The notes below the pieces were generated by a model that saw only the letters and a program-made list of their open reading frames with translations, had not been told where the DNA came from and searched no databases. Source: Bradyrhizobium jicamae (GTDB lineage: Bacteria > Pseudomonadota > Alphaproteobacteria > Rhizobiales > Xanthobacteraceae). From it: DNA of 64,000 nucleotides. The stretch covers positions 1 to 64,000 of the forward strand of contig NZ_JAFCKQ010000030.1 of the NCBI RefSeq assembly GCF_018130215.1, written 5' to 3'. Position 1 is the stretch's first letter; every line of letters begins with the position of its first letter. The position numbers and the translations under genes are program-made. Positions 32,917 to 41,068 of the stretch are shown here, piece by piece.

Positions 32917-35589
32917 TCAGTCCGCCGCCACGTTGATCTTCGGCGCGCTGCGCTCGCCTTGCTCCAGTTCCTCAGGCAACCCGGCGAAGCGTCGCAGCGC
33001 GCGCGCCATCCTGGCGCGGCCGCTGACGCCGGTGATGATGACGTCGACCATCGTGAAGGACGAGTGGAATTGGCCGTGCGCCTTGAACTGCTCGACCGGA
33101 ACGCCGGCCTTCGCCAGCGCCTCGCCATAGGCCACGCCCTCGTCGCGAAGCGGATCGAATTCGCAGGTCGTGATGAAGGCCGGCGGCAGGCCTTCGAGCT
33201 TGCCGCGCAGCGGCGAGACCCGCGGATCGGTGCGGTCGGCGGGCGAGCAATAGATGTCCCAGAACCAGTACATCAGCCCGCGCGTCAGGAAGTAGCCGGT
33301 CGCGTTGTCGACATAGGAGGGACGATCGAAGCTGCAGTCGGTGACCGGGCACACCAGCAATTGCCCGGCGATGTCCACTCCGCCGCGATCGCGCGCGAGC
33401 TGGCAGGTGACGGCCGCGATGTTGCCGCCGGCGCTCCAGCCTGCGACGAGCACCGGCCCCGCCCTGCCACCGAGCTCGGCAGTATGCGCGGCGATCCAGC
33501 GCGCCGCGGCGTAGCCGTCCTCGGCGGCCGCCGGGAAGCGATGCTCGGGCGCATGGCGATAGCCGACGCTGACGATGATCATGCCGGTGCGCCGGCACAT
33601 GTCGCGACAGAATGGATCGTCGGATTCCTCGTCGCCCAGCACCCAGCCGCCGCCGTGGAAATAGACCACGATCGGATGCGGCCCCGGCGTCGCCGGACGG
33701 TAGAGCTTGTACGGCAACGGCCCGTCGGCACCCTGCAACATGCCGGTGCCGACCTCGCCGACCGGACGTCCCGCGGGACGGCCCTTGTTGAACTCGTTGA
33801 GGAAGTCGCGCGCGCCCTGCGCGCCCATCGTCTCGATCGGCGGCAGGTTCATCTCGGCGAGCATGCCGAGCACGAGGCGCACATCGGGCTGCAACCGCAC
33901 CACCTCGCCGTCATTGCATTGCTCGGCAACGTCGGGTCCCGTGAGCTTGAAGCCGAGCATGCCGCGGCTGACGACCTCGTTGCAGATGCTGCGATACGGG
34001 CCGACGCCGCCGGTATAGGGCATCACGCCCTGTGGCTTGCCCGGCACGTTGGCGCCGGTGTACCAGGTGTTGGCGAGCCGGTGCAGCGTCAGCGTCGCGC
34101 AATCGGCCATGTGCCGCTCCCAGCCGGCCTGTGCCGTCCCGGTCGCTTCCATCGTGGTGAAGCCGGCCTCACGCAGCTGCATCAGGCGATCCACCACCCA
34201 ATCGACATGCTGCTCGATCGAGACAGCCATGTTCGACAGCACCGACGGACTGCCGGGCCCGGTGACCATGAAGAGGTTGGGGAAACCCGCGACCGTGAGC
34301 CCGAGATAGGTCTGCGGCCCGTGCGCCCAGACATCAGACAGCGACTTGCCGCCGCGCCCGGTGATCGGATGCACCGCCATGATCGCGCCGGTCATCGCGT
34401 CGAAGCCGGTCGCGAACACGATGACGTCGACATCGAAGCTGCGCTTGTCGGTCGTGATGCCACTTGCCGTGATCGTCTTGATCGGCTCCTGCCGCAGATT
34501 GACCAGCGTCACGTTGGGACGGTTGTAGGTCGCATAGTAGTTGGTATCGAGGCAGGGACGCTTGGCGCCGAACGGATGATCGTGCGGCGTCAGCGCCGCG
34601 GCAATCTCCGGATCCTTGACGACACCCTTGATCTTCTCGCGGATCAGGTCGGCAACCACGGTGTTGCCGTCGACATCGACGCCCTGATCGGCCCAGAGCT
34701 GCGTCAGGATGTGCACGAGATCGCCGGCGGCCCATGCGGTCTCGAAGCGCTCTCGGCGTTCGGCGTCGCTGAGCTGCCAGCTCACCACCGTCTGCTGCGG
34801 ATACGGCACGCCGGCCATCGACCAGCGCGCCTGCTCGCGATAGGCGGCGCGGTCGGTCTCGAAGTAGGTCTTGCGATCCTCCGGTGACGGGCCGTTGCCC
34901 GCGGGTAGCGCGAAGTTCGGCGTGCGCTGGAACACGGTGAGCTGGGCGGCCTGCTCGGCGATCAGCGGGATCGACTGGATGCCCGAGGAGCCCGTGCCGA
35001 TCACCGCGACGCGCTTGCCCTTGAGGTCGACACCGTCATGCGGCCAGCGGCCGGTGAAATAGATCTTGCCCTTGAAATCCTTGACGCCGTCGATCTCCGG
35101 CGGCTTCGGCGCCGACAGGCAGCCGGTCGCCATGATGTAGTTGCGGCACGACACGGACGCGCCCTTGTCGGTCGCGATCAGCCAGCGCTCGCTGGCATCA
35201 TCCCAGGTCGCCTGCGTGACGCGGGTGCCGAAGCGAATGTCGCGGCGCAGATCGTAGCGATCGGCGACGAAGCCGAAGTAACGGAGGATTTCCGGCTGGG
35301 TCGCGTATTTCTCCGACCAGGTCCAGGCGGTGTCGAGTTCCGGATCGAACGTGTAGCCGTAGTCGATGGTCTGGATGTCGCAGCGCGCGCCGGGATAGCG
35401 GTTCCAGTACCAGGTGCCGCCGACGTCGCCGCCCTCCTCGATCACGACGGCGGAGAAGCCGGCCTTGCGCAGCCGATGCAGGAGATAGAGACCGGCGAAG
35501 CCCGCGCCGACGACCGCGACGTCGACCTGCTGTACGGTTCCGCCGCGTGTCTCGTTCGAAGCGCGTGCTGCAAATGCTGCGTCTGGCAT
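32917..35589 (-). CDS. Fused Baeyer-Villiger-type flavin monooxygenase and HSL-family esterase
   Basis: An 890-residue two-enzyme fusion. Residues 1-540 are a flavin monooxygenase: FAD motif GAGFAG (28-33), the second type I BVMO fingerprint GGTW...YPGARCD (57-71), and NADPH motif GTGSSG (198-203). The first BVMO fingerprint FxGxxxHxxxWP reads FKGKIYFTGRWP (172-183), with Phe178 where His is expected. From about 585 begins a hormone-sensitive-lipase-type esterase: HGGGW at 645, nucleophile Ser719 in GWSAGG, Asp812, His842. BVMOs turn ketones into esters or lactones, so the fused esterase could cleave the product at once; this pairing is inference. The substrate is unknown. GGAGG precedes the ATG. 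Confidence 0.9.
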   Translation of the reverse strand: MPDAAFAARASNETRGGTVQQVDVAVVGAGFAGLYLLHRLRKAGFSAVVIEEGGDVGGTWYWNRYPGARCDIQTIDYGYTFDPELDTAWTWSEKYATQPEILRYFGFVADRYDLRRDIRFGTRVTQATWDDASERWLIATDKGASVSCRNYIMATGCLSAPKPPEIDGVKDFKGKIYFTGRWPHDGVDLKGKRVAVIGTGSSGIQSIPLIAEQAAQLTVFQRTPNFALPAGNGPSPEDRKTYFETDRAAYREQARWSMAGVPYPQQTVVSWQLSDAERRERFETAWAAGDLVHILTQLWADQGVDVDGNTVVADLIREKIKGVVKDPEIAAALTPHDHPFGAKRPCLDTNYYATYNRPNVTLVNLRQEPIKTITASGITTDKRSFDVDVIVFATGFDAMTGAIMAVHPITGRGGKSLSDVWAHGPQTYLGLTVAGFPNLFMVTGPGSPSVLSNMAVSIEQHVDWVVDRLMQLREAGFTTMEATGTAQAGWERHMADCATLTLHRLANTWYTGANVPGKPQGVMPYTGGVGPYRSICNEVVSRGMLGFKLTGPDVAEQCNDGEVVRLQPDVRLVLGMLAEMNLPPIETMGAQGARDFLNEFNKGRPAGRPVGEVGTGMLQGADGPLPYKLYRPATPGPHPIVVYFHGGGWVLGDEESDDPFCRDMCRRTGMIIVSVGYRHAPEHRFPAAAEDGYAAARWIAAHTAELGGRAGPVLVAGWSAGGNIAAVTCQLARDRGGVDIAGQLLVCPVTDCSFDRPSYVDNATGYFLTRGLMYWFWDIYCSPADRTDPRVSPLRGKLEGLPPAFITTCEFDPLRDEGVAYGEALAKAGVPVEQFKAHGQFHSSFTMVDVIITGVSGRARMARALRRFAGLPEELEQGERSAPKINVAAD

Positions 35590-35801
35590 GCCATTCCTCC
35601 CACAGGTTTGATTTTGGAGGAAGGCTAGTCCTGACCCCTCAGTTTGTCATCACGACAAATGCAATCTGAGGCAGCGTGTAGACGCAACTTGTCTGGCCGC
35701 CGTGCTTGCGGAACTGCTTGGTCGCTTCAGCGAGAAATTGCTTTGCAATCTTGTCGCGAGCTCCTCGCGATGCGACGTTGCAGTGTCAACGTTGCAGTGT
35801 C

Positions 35802-36506
35802 TCAAACCGACCGCATCAATCCGCCATCGACGCGGATGTTCTGACCAGTGATGTAGGCGGCGCCGTCGGAGGCGAGGAAGGCGATCGTCGCGGCGATCTC
35901 CTCGGCCTTGCCATAACGCTGCATCGGCACGCTCTGGCGGCGCTCCTCGTTCGCCGGCAGGCTGTCGATCCAGCCCGGCAGCACGTTGTTCATGCGGACA
36001 TTGTCGGCGGCGTAGCTGTCGGTGAACAATTTCGTGAATGCGGCGAGACCGGCGCGGAATACGGCCGAGGTCGGGAACATCGCGCTCGGCTCGAACGCCC
36101 AGGCGCTCGAGATGTTGATGATCGCGCCTGATTTCTGCGCCTGCATGATCGGTGCGACCAGGCGCGCCGGGCGGATCACGTTCAGGAGATAGACATCGAG
36201 GCCGGTATGCCATTGCTCGTCGGTCAATTCCAGCACCGGCGCGCGCGGGCCATGGCCGGCGCTGTTGACCAGTGCATCGATGCGGCCCCAGCGCGCCATC
36301 ACGCCGTCGACGGCGCGCTTCAGGTCGTCGTTCGAGCGGTTGGAGCCGGTGAAGCCGAGGCCGCCGAGTTCGTTCGCGAGCGTCTCGCCCTTGCCCGATG
36401 ACGACATGATCGCGACCTGAAATCCGTCCGCCGCAAGCCGGCGTGCCGCCGCTGCGCCCATGCCGCTGCCGCCCGCAGTGACGAGCGCGACCTTCGTTGC
36501 TGCCAT
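35802..36506 (-). CDS. SDR-family protein lacking the canonical catalytic Tyr and Lys
   Basis: Rossmann-fold short-chain dehydrogenase/reductase relative of 234 residues. The cofactor motif is TAGGSGMG at 10-17, NSAG is at about 82, ISS is at about 128-130, and the C-terminal ITGQNIRVDGGLM is intact. In FabG-like SDRs the active site reads YxxxK before an AGL/AAL helix; here the aligned segment is SAVFRAGLAAFTK, so Tyr is replaced by Ser and Lys by Arg. It may bind NAD(P) without normal dehydrogenase chemistry or use other residues. It stands between the BVMO-esterase gene and a receiver-domain gene, all on the same strand. Confidence 0.85.
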   Translation of the reverse strand: MAATKVALVTAGGSGMGAAAARRLAADGFQVAIMSSSGKGETLANELGGLGFTGSNRSNDDLKRAVDGVMARWGRIDALVNSAGHGPRAPVLELTDEQWHTGLDVYLLNVIRPARLVAPIMQAQKSGAIINISSAWAFEPSAMFPTSAVFRAGLAAFTKLFTDSYAADNVRMNNVLPGWIDSLPANEERRQSVPMQRYGKAEEIAATIAFLASDGAAYITGQNIRVDGGLMRSV

Positions 36507-36541
36507 GATCGATTATCCCGTGATGTTGAGCCGGACGCCGG

Positions 36542-36925
36542 CTATGCCTTCGCAGCGTCCTTGAGCAGTTTCGTCACCTCCGCGACCAGCTCGTCGGGCG
36601 AGAACGGCTTTTGCAGCAGCACGCTATCAGGCACGCCCTTGGTCGGCCACTCGTCGCCACCGCCGCCCGTAATGTAGAGCACCGGAAAGGCCGGATCGAC
36701 CTCGCGGGCACCACGCGCCACGCGCCAGCCGTCGAGCCGGCCGAGCAGGCGAATATCGGTGACCAGGGCGCTGTATTTGGTGCGGAATGCCTTCAGCAAG
36801 GTCAGCGCTTCCTCGCCCGAGCCTGCTATCGCCGGTTCGAAGCCGCCATCCTTCAAGGCGTCCTCAACCAGTGATTGAAGGTCACGATCGTCTTCGATGA
36901 CGAGAATGATCGGCGCGTCTGGCAA
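36542..36925 (-). CDS. Single-domain response regulator receiver
   Basis: Stand-alone CheY-like receiver of 127 residues with no output domain. The acidic pocket is EDD at 11-13, the phospho-acceptor is Asp57 in LVTDIRL, and Lys106 in QKPF closes the site. Thr/Ser at about 86 (YITGGGG) is the switch residue. The start is taken as TTG 36925 because CAGGGGGAA precedes it and no ATG or GTG lies between the upstream non-coding part and the domain start. The partner kinase is not encoded nearby. Confidence 0.85.
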   Translation of the reverse strand: MPDAPIILVIEDDRDLQSLVEDALKDGGFEPAIAGSGEEALTLLKAFRTKYSALVTDIRLLGRLDGWRVARGAREVDPAFPVLYITGGGGDEWPTKGVPDSVLLQKPFSPDELVAEVTKLLKDAAKA

Positions 36926-36987
36926 AGCTTCCCCCTGAAAATCGCCGGGCGCGCCCGGCTCCGCGAGGATATGCAGTAAAAAATGGC

Positions 36988-37003
36988 TACCGTTTGCACG
37001 GTA
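36988..37003. promoter_or_regulatory. Inverted repeat upstream of the receiver-domain gene
   Basis: TACCGT-TTGC-ACGGTA is a perfect 6-bp inverted repeat 63 bases upstream of the receiver gene start and 29 bases beyond the stop of the extensin-like gene. It could be an operator or a weak terminator. No U-tract is present. Confidence 0.3.
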
Positions 37004-37031
37004 CCGGGCAAAATGATGGGCGTGGACAGCT

Positions 37032-38282
37032 TTATTCGTCTGTCGCGTCGTCCTCGTCGTCCCCGGACTTGCCCCGCGGAACGGACGGCTTGCGCCCGCC
37101 CAGCGATCCTGTCGCATATGGATCGCGCGCTGCATAGGGGCCATGGCCGCCGGCACGTGCAGCAACCTCCTCGCCGGAGCGGGCGGCCGGCTCGCAGATG
37201 AAACGACGGCTGGCGCGCCGCATCAGGTCCACGTGGATGTGGTCATAGTGATAGACATTGGATCCTGGCGCAAGCACGGTCGTGAACTGCTGGCAGGCCG
37301 CGGCCTGGACGTCGCGCAGAAAACCTTGCTCCTCCGGCAGGCCCTTCCAGCCATCCTTCACCGAGATGCGGCGGCCGTCGGACAGCGTGAAGGCGGCGAT
37401 GTCGAGCGCGTTGCCGAAGGCGTGCTCGGAAATATGAGCGTGCGGATTGCCGTTCATGCCGCGGCAGGAATAGGCGGAGATCTGCTTGATCTCGACCACG
37501 CGCGCACCGAACCAGCGCTGCGCCGCAGGTTGCACCGAATCGGCCAGCCAGCGCTCGAGCACCGAGACGATCGGGCACGCCAATGTCGCCGCCGGCTTCA
37601 CCGCAACCGGGCCAACCGCCATCACCTGATTACCGTTCGACGGTCCGAGCCGCGGCGGCGAAGCCGTGCCGGGCTGCTGATATTCGGGCTGGTGGGCATA
37701 CGGCGCTGGCGAATAGAGCGGGGCTGCGCTGTCGCGCTGCGGATTGGCCGGCAACCCCGGATAATAGGGCTTGCGACCTCGCGGCTCGGGCGAGCCTTCG
37801 GGAGGCAGGTCGATCTCGTCCTGTTGCGGCTCGACGCCAGGTGCGGTGAGCGAGATCGGGCCGCCCGGTTGCGCACCGTAACCCGGTTGCGCACCGTAAC
37901 CCGGTTGCGCGCCGTAATTCGGCTGGCTGACGACCTGGTCGGAGTAAGGGGCCTGCGCCGGCCGCTGGTTGATCGGCCAGCGCGGCTGATTGCCGATCGG
38001 CGCCGGCGGACGCAGATCGTCGACATATCCGTAGGCCGAGTTGCCCTCGCCGATTGCAGAGACCTTGAGCGGAAACTCCGCGCCGCAGGCGCCGGGACCG
38101 GAAATCGGGTCGATGCGAACGAGGTCGGGACCTTCCTTGACCGCGCCTGATTTCAGGCATGCGGCCTCGGCCTCGGCTCGCCACGGTTCGCGCTCGGCAG
38201 TCTGAAACAGACCGCGCCCGCAACCAGCCAGCGAGACAAGGACCAGGGAGCCGACGAGATACAAACGAACTCCACGCGTCAT
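37032..38282 (-). CDS. Extensin-like C-terminal domain lipoprotein
   Basis: Predicted outer-envelope lipoprotein of 416 residues. The signal peptide ends in lipobox LAGC (Cys at 21). A Pro/Gln/Tyr-rich linker (about 85-225) includes three tandem YGAQPG units encoded by near-identical 18-bp repeats at about 37865-37920. The C-terminal Extensin-like_C domain (about 230-365) has HAHISEHAFGNALDIAAF and VYHYDHIHVDLM, a His/Asp arrangement like that of M15 peptidases that act on peptidoglycan peptides. It ends in an acidic tail (DDEDDATDE). A wall-modifying role is inferred from the M15-like motif; enzymatic activity of the family is not established to my knowledge. Confidence 0.88.
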   Translation of the reverse strand: MTRGVRLYLVGSLVLVSLAGCGRGLFQTAEREPWRAEAEAACLKSGAVKEGPDLVRIDPISGPGACGAEFPLKVSAIGEGNSAYGYVDDLRPPAPIGNQPRWPINQRPAQAPYSDQVVSQPNYGAQPGYGAQPGYGAQPGGPISLTAPGVEPQQDEIDLPPEGSPEPRGRKPYYPGLPANPQRDSAAPLYSPAPYAHQPEYQQPGTASPPRLGPSNGNQVMAVGPVAVKPAATLACPIVSVLERWLADSVQPAAQRWFGARVVEIKQISAYSCRGMNGNPHAHISEHAFGNALDIAAFTLSDGRRISVKDGWKGLPEEQGFLRDVQAAACQQFTTVLAPGSNVYHYDHIHVDLMRRASRRFICEPAARSGEEVAARAGGHGPYAARDPYATGSLGGRKPSVPRGKSGDDEDDATDE

Positions 38283-38471
38283 GCGCGCAGGTTCGGCGAA
38301 TTTATTTAAAGACTCTTCAACGCATTGATTTCACGTGTTTTTAACCATGCGCGGGAACCCGCCTGAAGCATCGCGGATGCCGATCGACAGCGGAACTGAC
38401 TTTTTTGGCCGGGAACGCCTTGCTAGCTTGATGGTTAATGCGGGCAGCGTTGTGAACCAATGGAGCTTCCA

Positions 38472-38567
38472 ATGCACTCCGCGAGTCCTCTGCTGAGCAA
38501 GCTGAGCATTGTGGCCGCGTACCTCGCGTTAGCCTTCGTCGGCGCAATCATCCTCGGCGTGTTCTAG
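38472..38567 (+). CDS. 31-residue single-span membrane peptide
   Basis: The frame reads MHSASPLLSKLSIVAAYLAL then AFVGAIILGVF. It has a polar head and one hydrophobic helix, with GGAG at 6-7 bases before the ATG. A strong rho-independent terminator follows 25 bases after the stop, so this is a self-contained transcription unit. Very similar short peptides (..SPLxSKLSxVAAYxxLAFVxAIxxG..) are, as far as I recall, conserved among bradyrhizobia without an assigned role. Confidence 0.75.
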   Translation: MHSASPLLSKLSIVAAYLALAFVGAIILGVF

Positions 38568-38592
38568 GCCATCTGATCAAGGCAGAATTTCG

Positions 38593-38630
38593 CGCCCGGC
38601 GGCCCGTGCCCCGCCGGGCGTTTTGATTTG
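38593..38630 (+). terminator. Rho-independent terminator of the 31-residue peptide gene
   Basis: CGCCCGGCGG and CCGCCGGGCG form a perfect 10-bp stem with an 8-base loop, followed by TTTTGATTTG. Confidence 0.9.
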
Positions 38631-38712
38631 GGGCTGATGCACGGGGCTTCATCCGCCGCCGCTGCGAGCGCTGGCGCAGCAAGCCATCGCGCCACAGGCA
38701 TCGCGTATCACA

Positions 38713-39054
38713 TCAAAAATTCGAGCAGTCCGAGCCGGTGATGCCGCCGATCTTGAAGTCATGGCAGATCAGGCCGGGATTGTCGGGATCGGGATAGCCG
38801 TCGTCGGGTTTCGCACGTTCGCGGATCGTGCGGCTGAAGCGCCAGCCGCGGGCGCGCATGCAGCTCTTGTATTGCCGTGACGTCGGCGTGCCGTTCTGCG
38901 GCGCGCCGAACTGCGCATCGCAGAACGCGGCGTCGACATGCAGCGCGTCGTCGCCGCGCTTCTGCTTCAGCATGTTGTTGTAGATATCGTTGTCGGCATG
39001 GGCGGCGGCGACGCTGCCGACGAGCAGCAGCGCGACCAGGCTCAGGCGCTTCAT
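38713..39054 (-). CDS. Small secreted Cys-containing hypothetical protein
   Basis: Exported 113-residue protein of unknown function. Residues 1-21 are a signal peptide (MKRLSLVALLLVGSVAAAHA). The mature part has four Cys (AFCDAQFG, YKSCMRARGWRF, LICHDF, SDCSNF) that could form two disulfides. SRQYKSCMRARGWRF is a common motif in short periplasmic proteins of this group. GGAGG before ATG 39054 decides the start over the ATG four codons upstream. It shares the secreted, Cys-pair style of the next two genes but not their domain. Confidence 0.75.
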   Translation of the reverse strand: MKRLSLVALLLVGSVAAAHADNDIYNNMLKQKRGDDALHVDAAFCDAQFGAPQNGTPTSRQYKSCMRARGWRFSRTIRERAKPDDGYPDPDNPGLICHDFKIGGITGSDCSNF

Positions 39055-39164
39055 GGTTGCCTCCATCGCTTGCAGGATAGCTTGACCCCTGTCGGTCGCG
39101 CGCGATGGAGCCGAGGGTTCGACGTCAGTCGATTACAAATTGGACACGTGGAGATGATCCGTTA

Positions 39165-39983
39165 TCAGGAGTGTGGCTCGACCTGCTGCCGCTGCGTGAT
39201 CATGTGCTGCGGCGGGCGCGAGGCCCGGATCCAGTCGGTGCCAGTGCAATAGAACCGGCCGAGCGCGCAGGCCTCGACCCGCAGCGTGCCGATGCCCTTC
39301 AGCTCGATCGTGCCGTAATAGATGTTGCCGCTGTCGTGGCTGTAGACGCTGCCGCTCCATTGCGCATCCTGCTTTCGCTTCATGTTGATCAGCACGGATT
39401 CGCCGAGATCGCGCGTGGCCCTGTCGAGCGTGTAACCGCACAGCGCGCGGCCGCACAGGCGGATGCGCACGAGGTTGCCGGTTTCGGTCTCCCAGTCACC
39501 GACCGGCCCCTCGGCCGGTTCGTCGCCGGTCTCGTGCGACACACGCACGACGTGCGGTGCCGGGCGCGCAGGCTCGGGCGGCATCACGGCCGGCGGAGGC
39601 GGTGCAGGCGGAGCCACCACAACGGGCTGCGGAGCCGGCGCGCTGAACACGCGTGGTGGGGGCGGAGGTGACGCCGGTGGGGCAACGACGGGTGGCGTCG
39701 CGACCGGCGCGGGCTTGGTAGACTCAGGCGGACGAGTGGCAATCGGTGCTTCGGGAATCGCGCCCGTCATTGCAGGCGCCGGCGGAGGGCTCTTCGCGCT
39801 GCCATGACAATCTCCGCCGTCATCCCGCCGGGACTGGCCGGAGACCGAGAGACAGGAGAACGAGCGGCATCGCACGGAATTGACGTGAATGCGATGGCCG
39901 GCGATCGAAAACGAGATGCCGTTGCCGGCATAAGCCGACGAACTGAGCAGCATTAGCGCGATGAGCAGGGAGGAGCGCTTCAT
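39165..39983 (-). CDS. Secreted protein with Pro-rich linker and DUF2147-like C-terminal domain
   Basis: Exported 272-residue protein in three parts. Residues 1-20 are a signal peptide. About 21-50 is a small N-terminal module, GNGISFSIAGHRIHVNSVRCRSFSCLSV, with a Cys pair. About 65-165 is a Pro/Ala/Val linker. The C-terminal 100 residues resemble DUF2147 (VGDWETETGNLVRIRLCGRALCGYTL...SVLINMK...WSGSVYSHDSGNIYYGTIELKG). The divergent gene at 40169 has the same three-part plan, so the two are paralogues. GGAGG precedes ATG 39983. The function is unknown; the linker suggests spanning the wall or envelope. Confidence 0.78.
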   Translation of the reverse strand: MKRSSLLIALMLLSSSAYAGNGISFSIAGHRIHVNSVRCRSFSCLSVSGQSRRDDGGDCHGSAKSPPPAPAMTGAIPEAPIATRPPESTKPAPVATPPVVAPPASPPPPPRVFSAPAPQPVVVAPPAPPPPAVMPPEPARPAPHVVRVSHETGDEPAEGPVGDWETETGNLVRIRLCGRALCGYTLDRATRDLGESVLINMKRKQDAQWSGSVYSHDSGNIYYGTIELKGIGTLRVEACALGRFYCTGTDWIRASRPPQHMITQRQQVEPHS

Positions 39984-40168
39984 CGAGGCCTCCGGGGTAT
40001 CGCGCACGAGGCTAGCTTCACTGCACTCACGGTGATGTGAGGTGAGTCACGCGCCGGCTCGCCGTGCGGCCTGTGACGCATGTCACGGAAGACGGCGGCG
40101 AGGCCGGCTAGCTTCCACGCCAGATCGACGCACGGCGCATCCGCCGTTCAACGCTCAAGGAGGCTCTG

Positions 40169-40915
40169 ATGAGGAAGCTCGTTGCGATCGCCGCGCTGTT
40201 GATGGCCACCACCTCCGCCCATGCCGGCGGCTCCGGCATCACCATCCAGATCGACGGCCAGCGCATCCGTGTCGAGGCGCCGCGCAATTGCAATGCTTTG
40301 TCCTGCATCCGCATCGCCGCGCCGGGCTACAACGGCACGCTCAGCGGCATCAATCTGAAGGGCCTCGGCTCGAAGGCCGACGATGACGACGACGTCGCGT
40401 CGACGACATCGGCACCGTCTGCGCCCGACTATGCGCCCGCTCCGGTCCAGGCCACGGCACCGCGGCCACAGCCCCCAGCGCCCGTTGCAACATCAGTCGC
40501 GCCGCCTGCGCCGCCCTCGACGGTAGCGACCGCAGACCCCGCACCTGATAATGCCGCGCCCGCTCCCGTCGCCGCGCAGCCCGCGCCGCAGCTGCAACCT
40601 GCTCCGGTCTCTGCCGCGCCGACACCTGCTCCGACCGGGCCGATCGGCATCTGGGCCACCGAGGAGAACAAGGGCAACGTCCGCGTCGAGGCTTGCGGCG
40701 ACAATCTCTGCGGCTATTCGGTCAAGAGCAACGAAAGAATCCTGATCAACATGAAGCCCGACGGAAATAAATGGAGCGGCCGCATCCACGATCCCGACTC
40801 CGGCCGCAACTATGACTCGACGATCGCGATGAAGGGCCCGAACGCGATGCGCGTGCAGGGCTGTGCCTTCGGCGGCATGTTCTGCGGCGGTCAGACCTGG
40901 AAGCGGGTCAGCTAA
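40169..40915 (+). CDS. Secreted protein with Pro-rich linker and DUF2147-like C-terminal domain, paralogue
   Basis: Exported 248-residue protein built like its divergent neighbour: signal peptide 1-19, module GSGITIQIDGQRIRVEAPRNCNALSCIRI with a Cys pair, a short acidic DDDDD patch, a Pro/Ala linker of about 85 residues, and a DUF2147-like domain (IGIWATEENKGNVRVEACGDNLCGYSV...ILINMK...WSGRIHDPDSGRNYDSTIAMKG). GGAGG lies before the ATG. The 185-base gap between the two divergent starts probably holds a shared promoter region. Confidence 0.78.
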   Translation: MRKLVAIAALLMATTSAHAGGSGITIQIDGQRIRVEAPRNCNALSCIRIAAPGYNGTLSGINLKGLGSKADDDDDVASTTSAPSAPDYAPAPVQATAPRPQPPAPVATSVAPPAPPSTVATADPAPDNAAPAPVAAQPAPQLQPAPVSAAPTPAPTGPIGIWATEENKGNVRVEACGDNLCGYSVKSNERILINMKPDGNKWSGRIHDPDSGRNYDSTIAMKGPNAMRVQGCAFGGMFCGGQTWKRVS

Positions 40916-41068
40916 TTCGGAGTGATTTCAATGCCCGCTTCCGCCCGGCCACCGGCGGCAAGCGGGCATTCGCAATTAAAAGTGTGCCGAACCGCCGCTT
41001 CATGGAGATCATCCGGCACGGTATAACAGGGCCATCGTTGATTTGAGAATCCGCGGAGGCGGCTGACG

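Noticed and set aside
32902..34887. 661-codon open frame on the plus strand
   Set aside because: It is antisense to the BVMO-esterase fusion, whose motifs are unambiguous on the minus strand.
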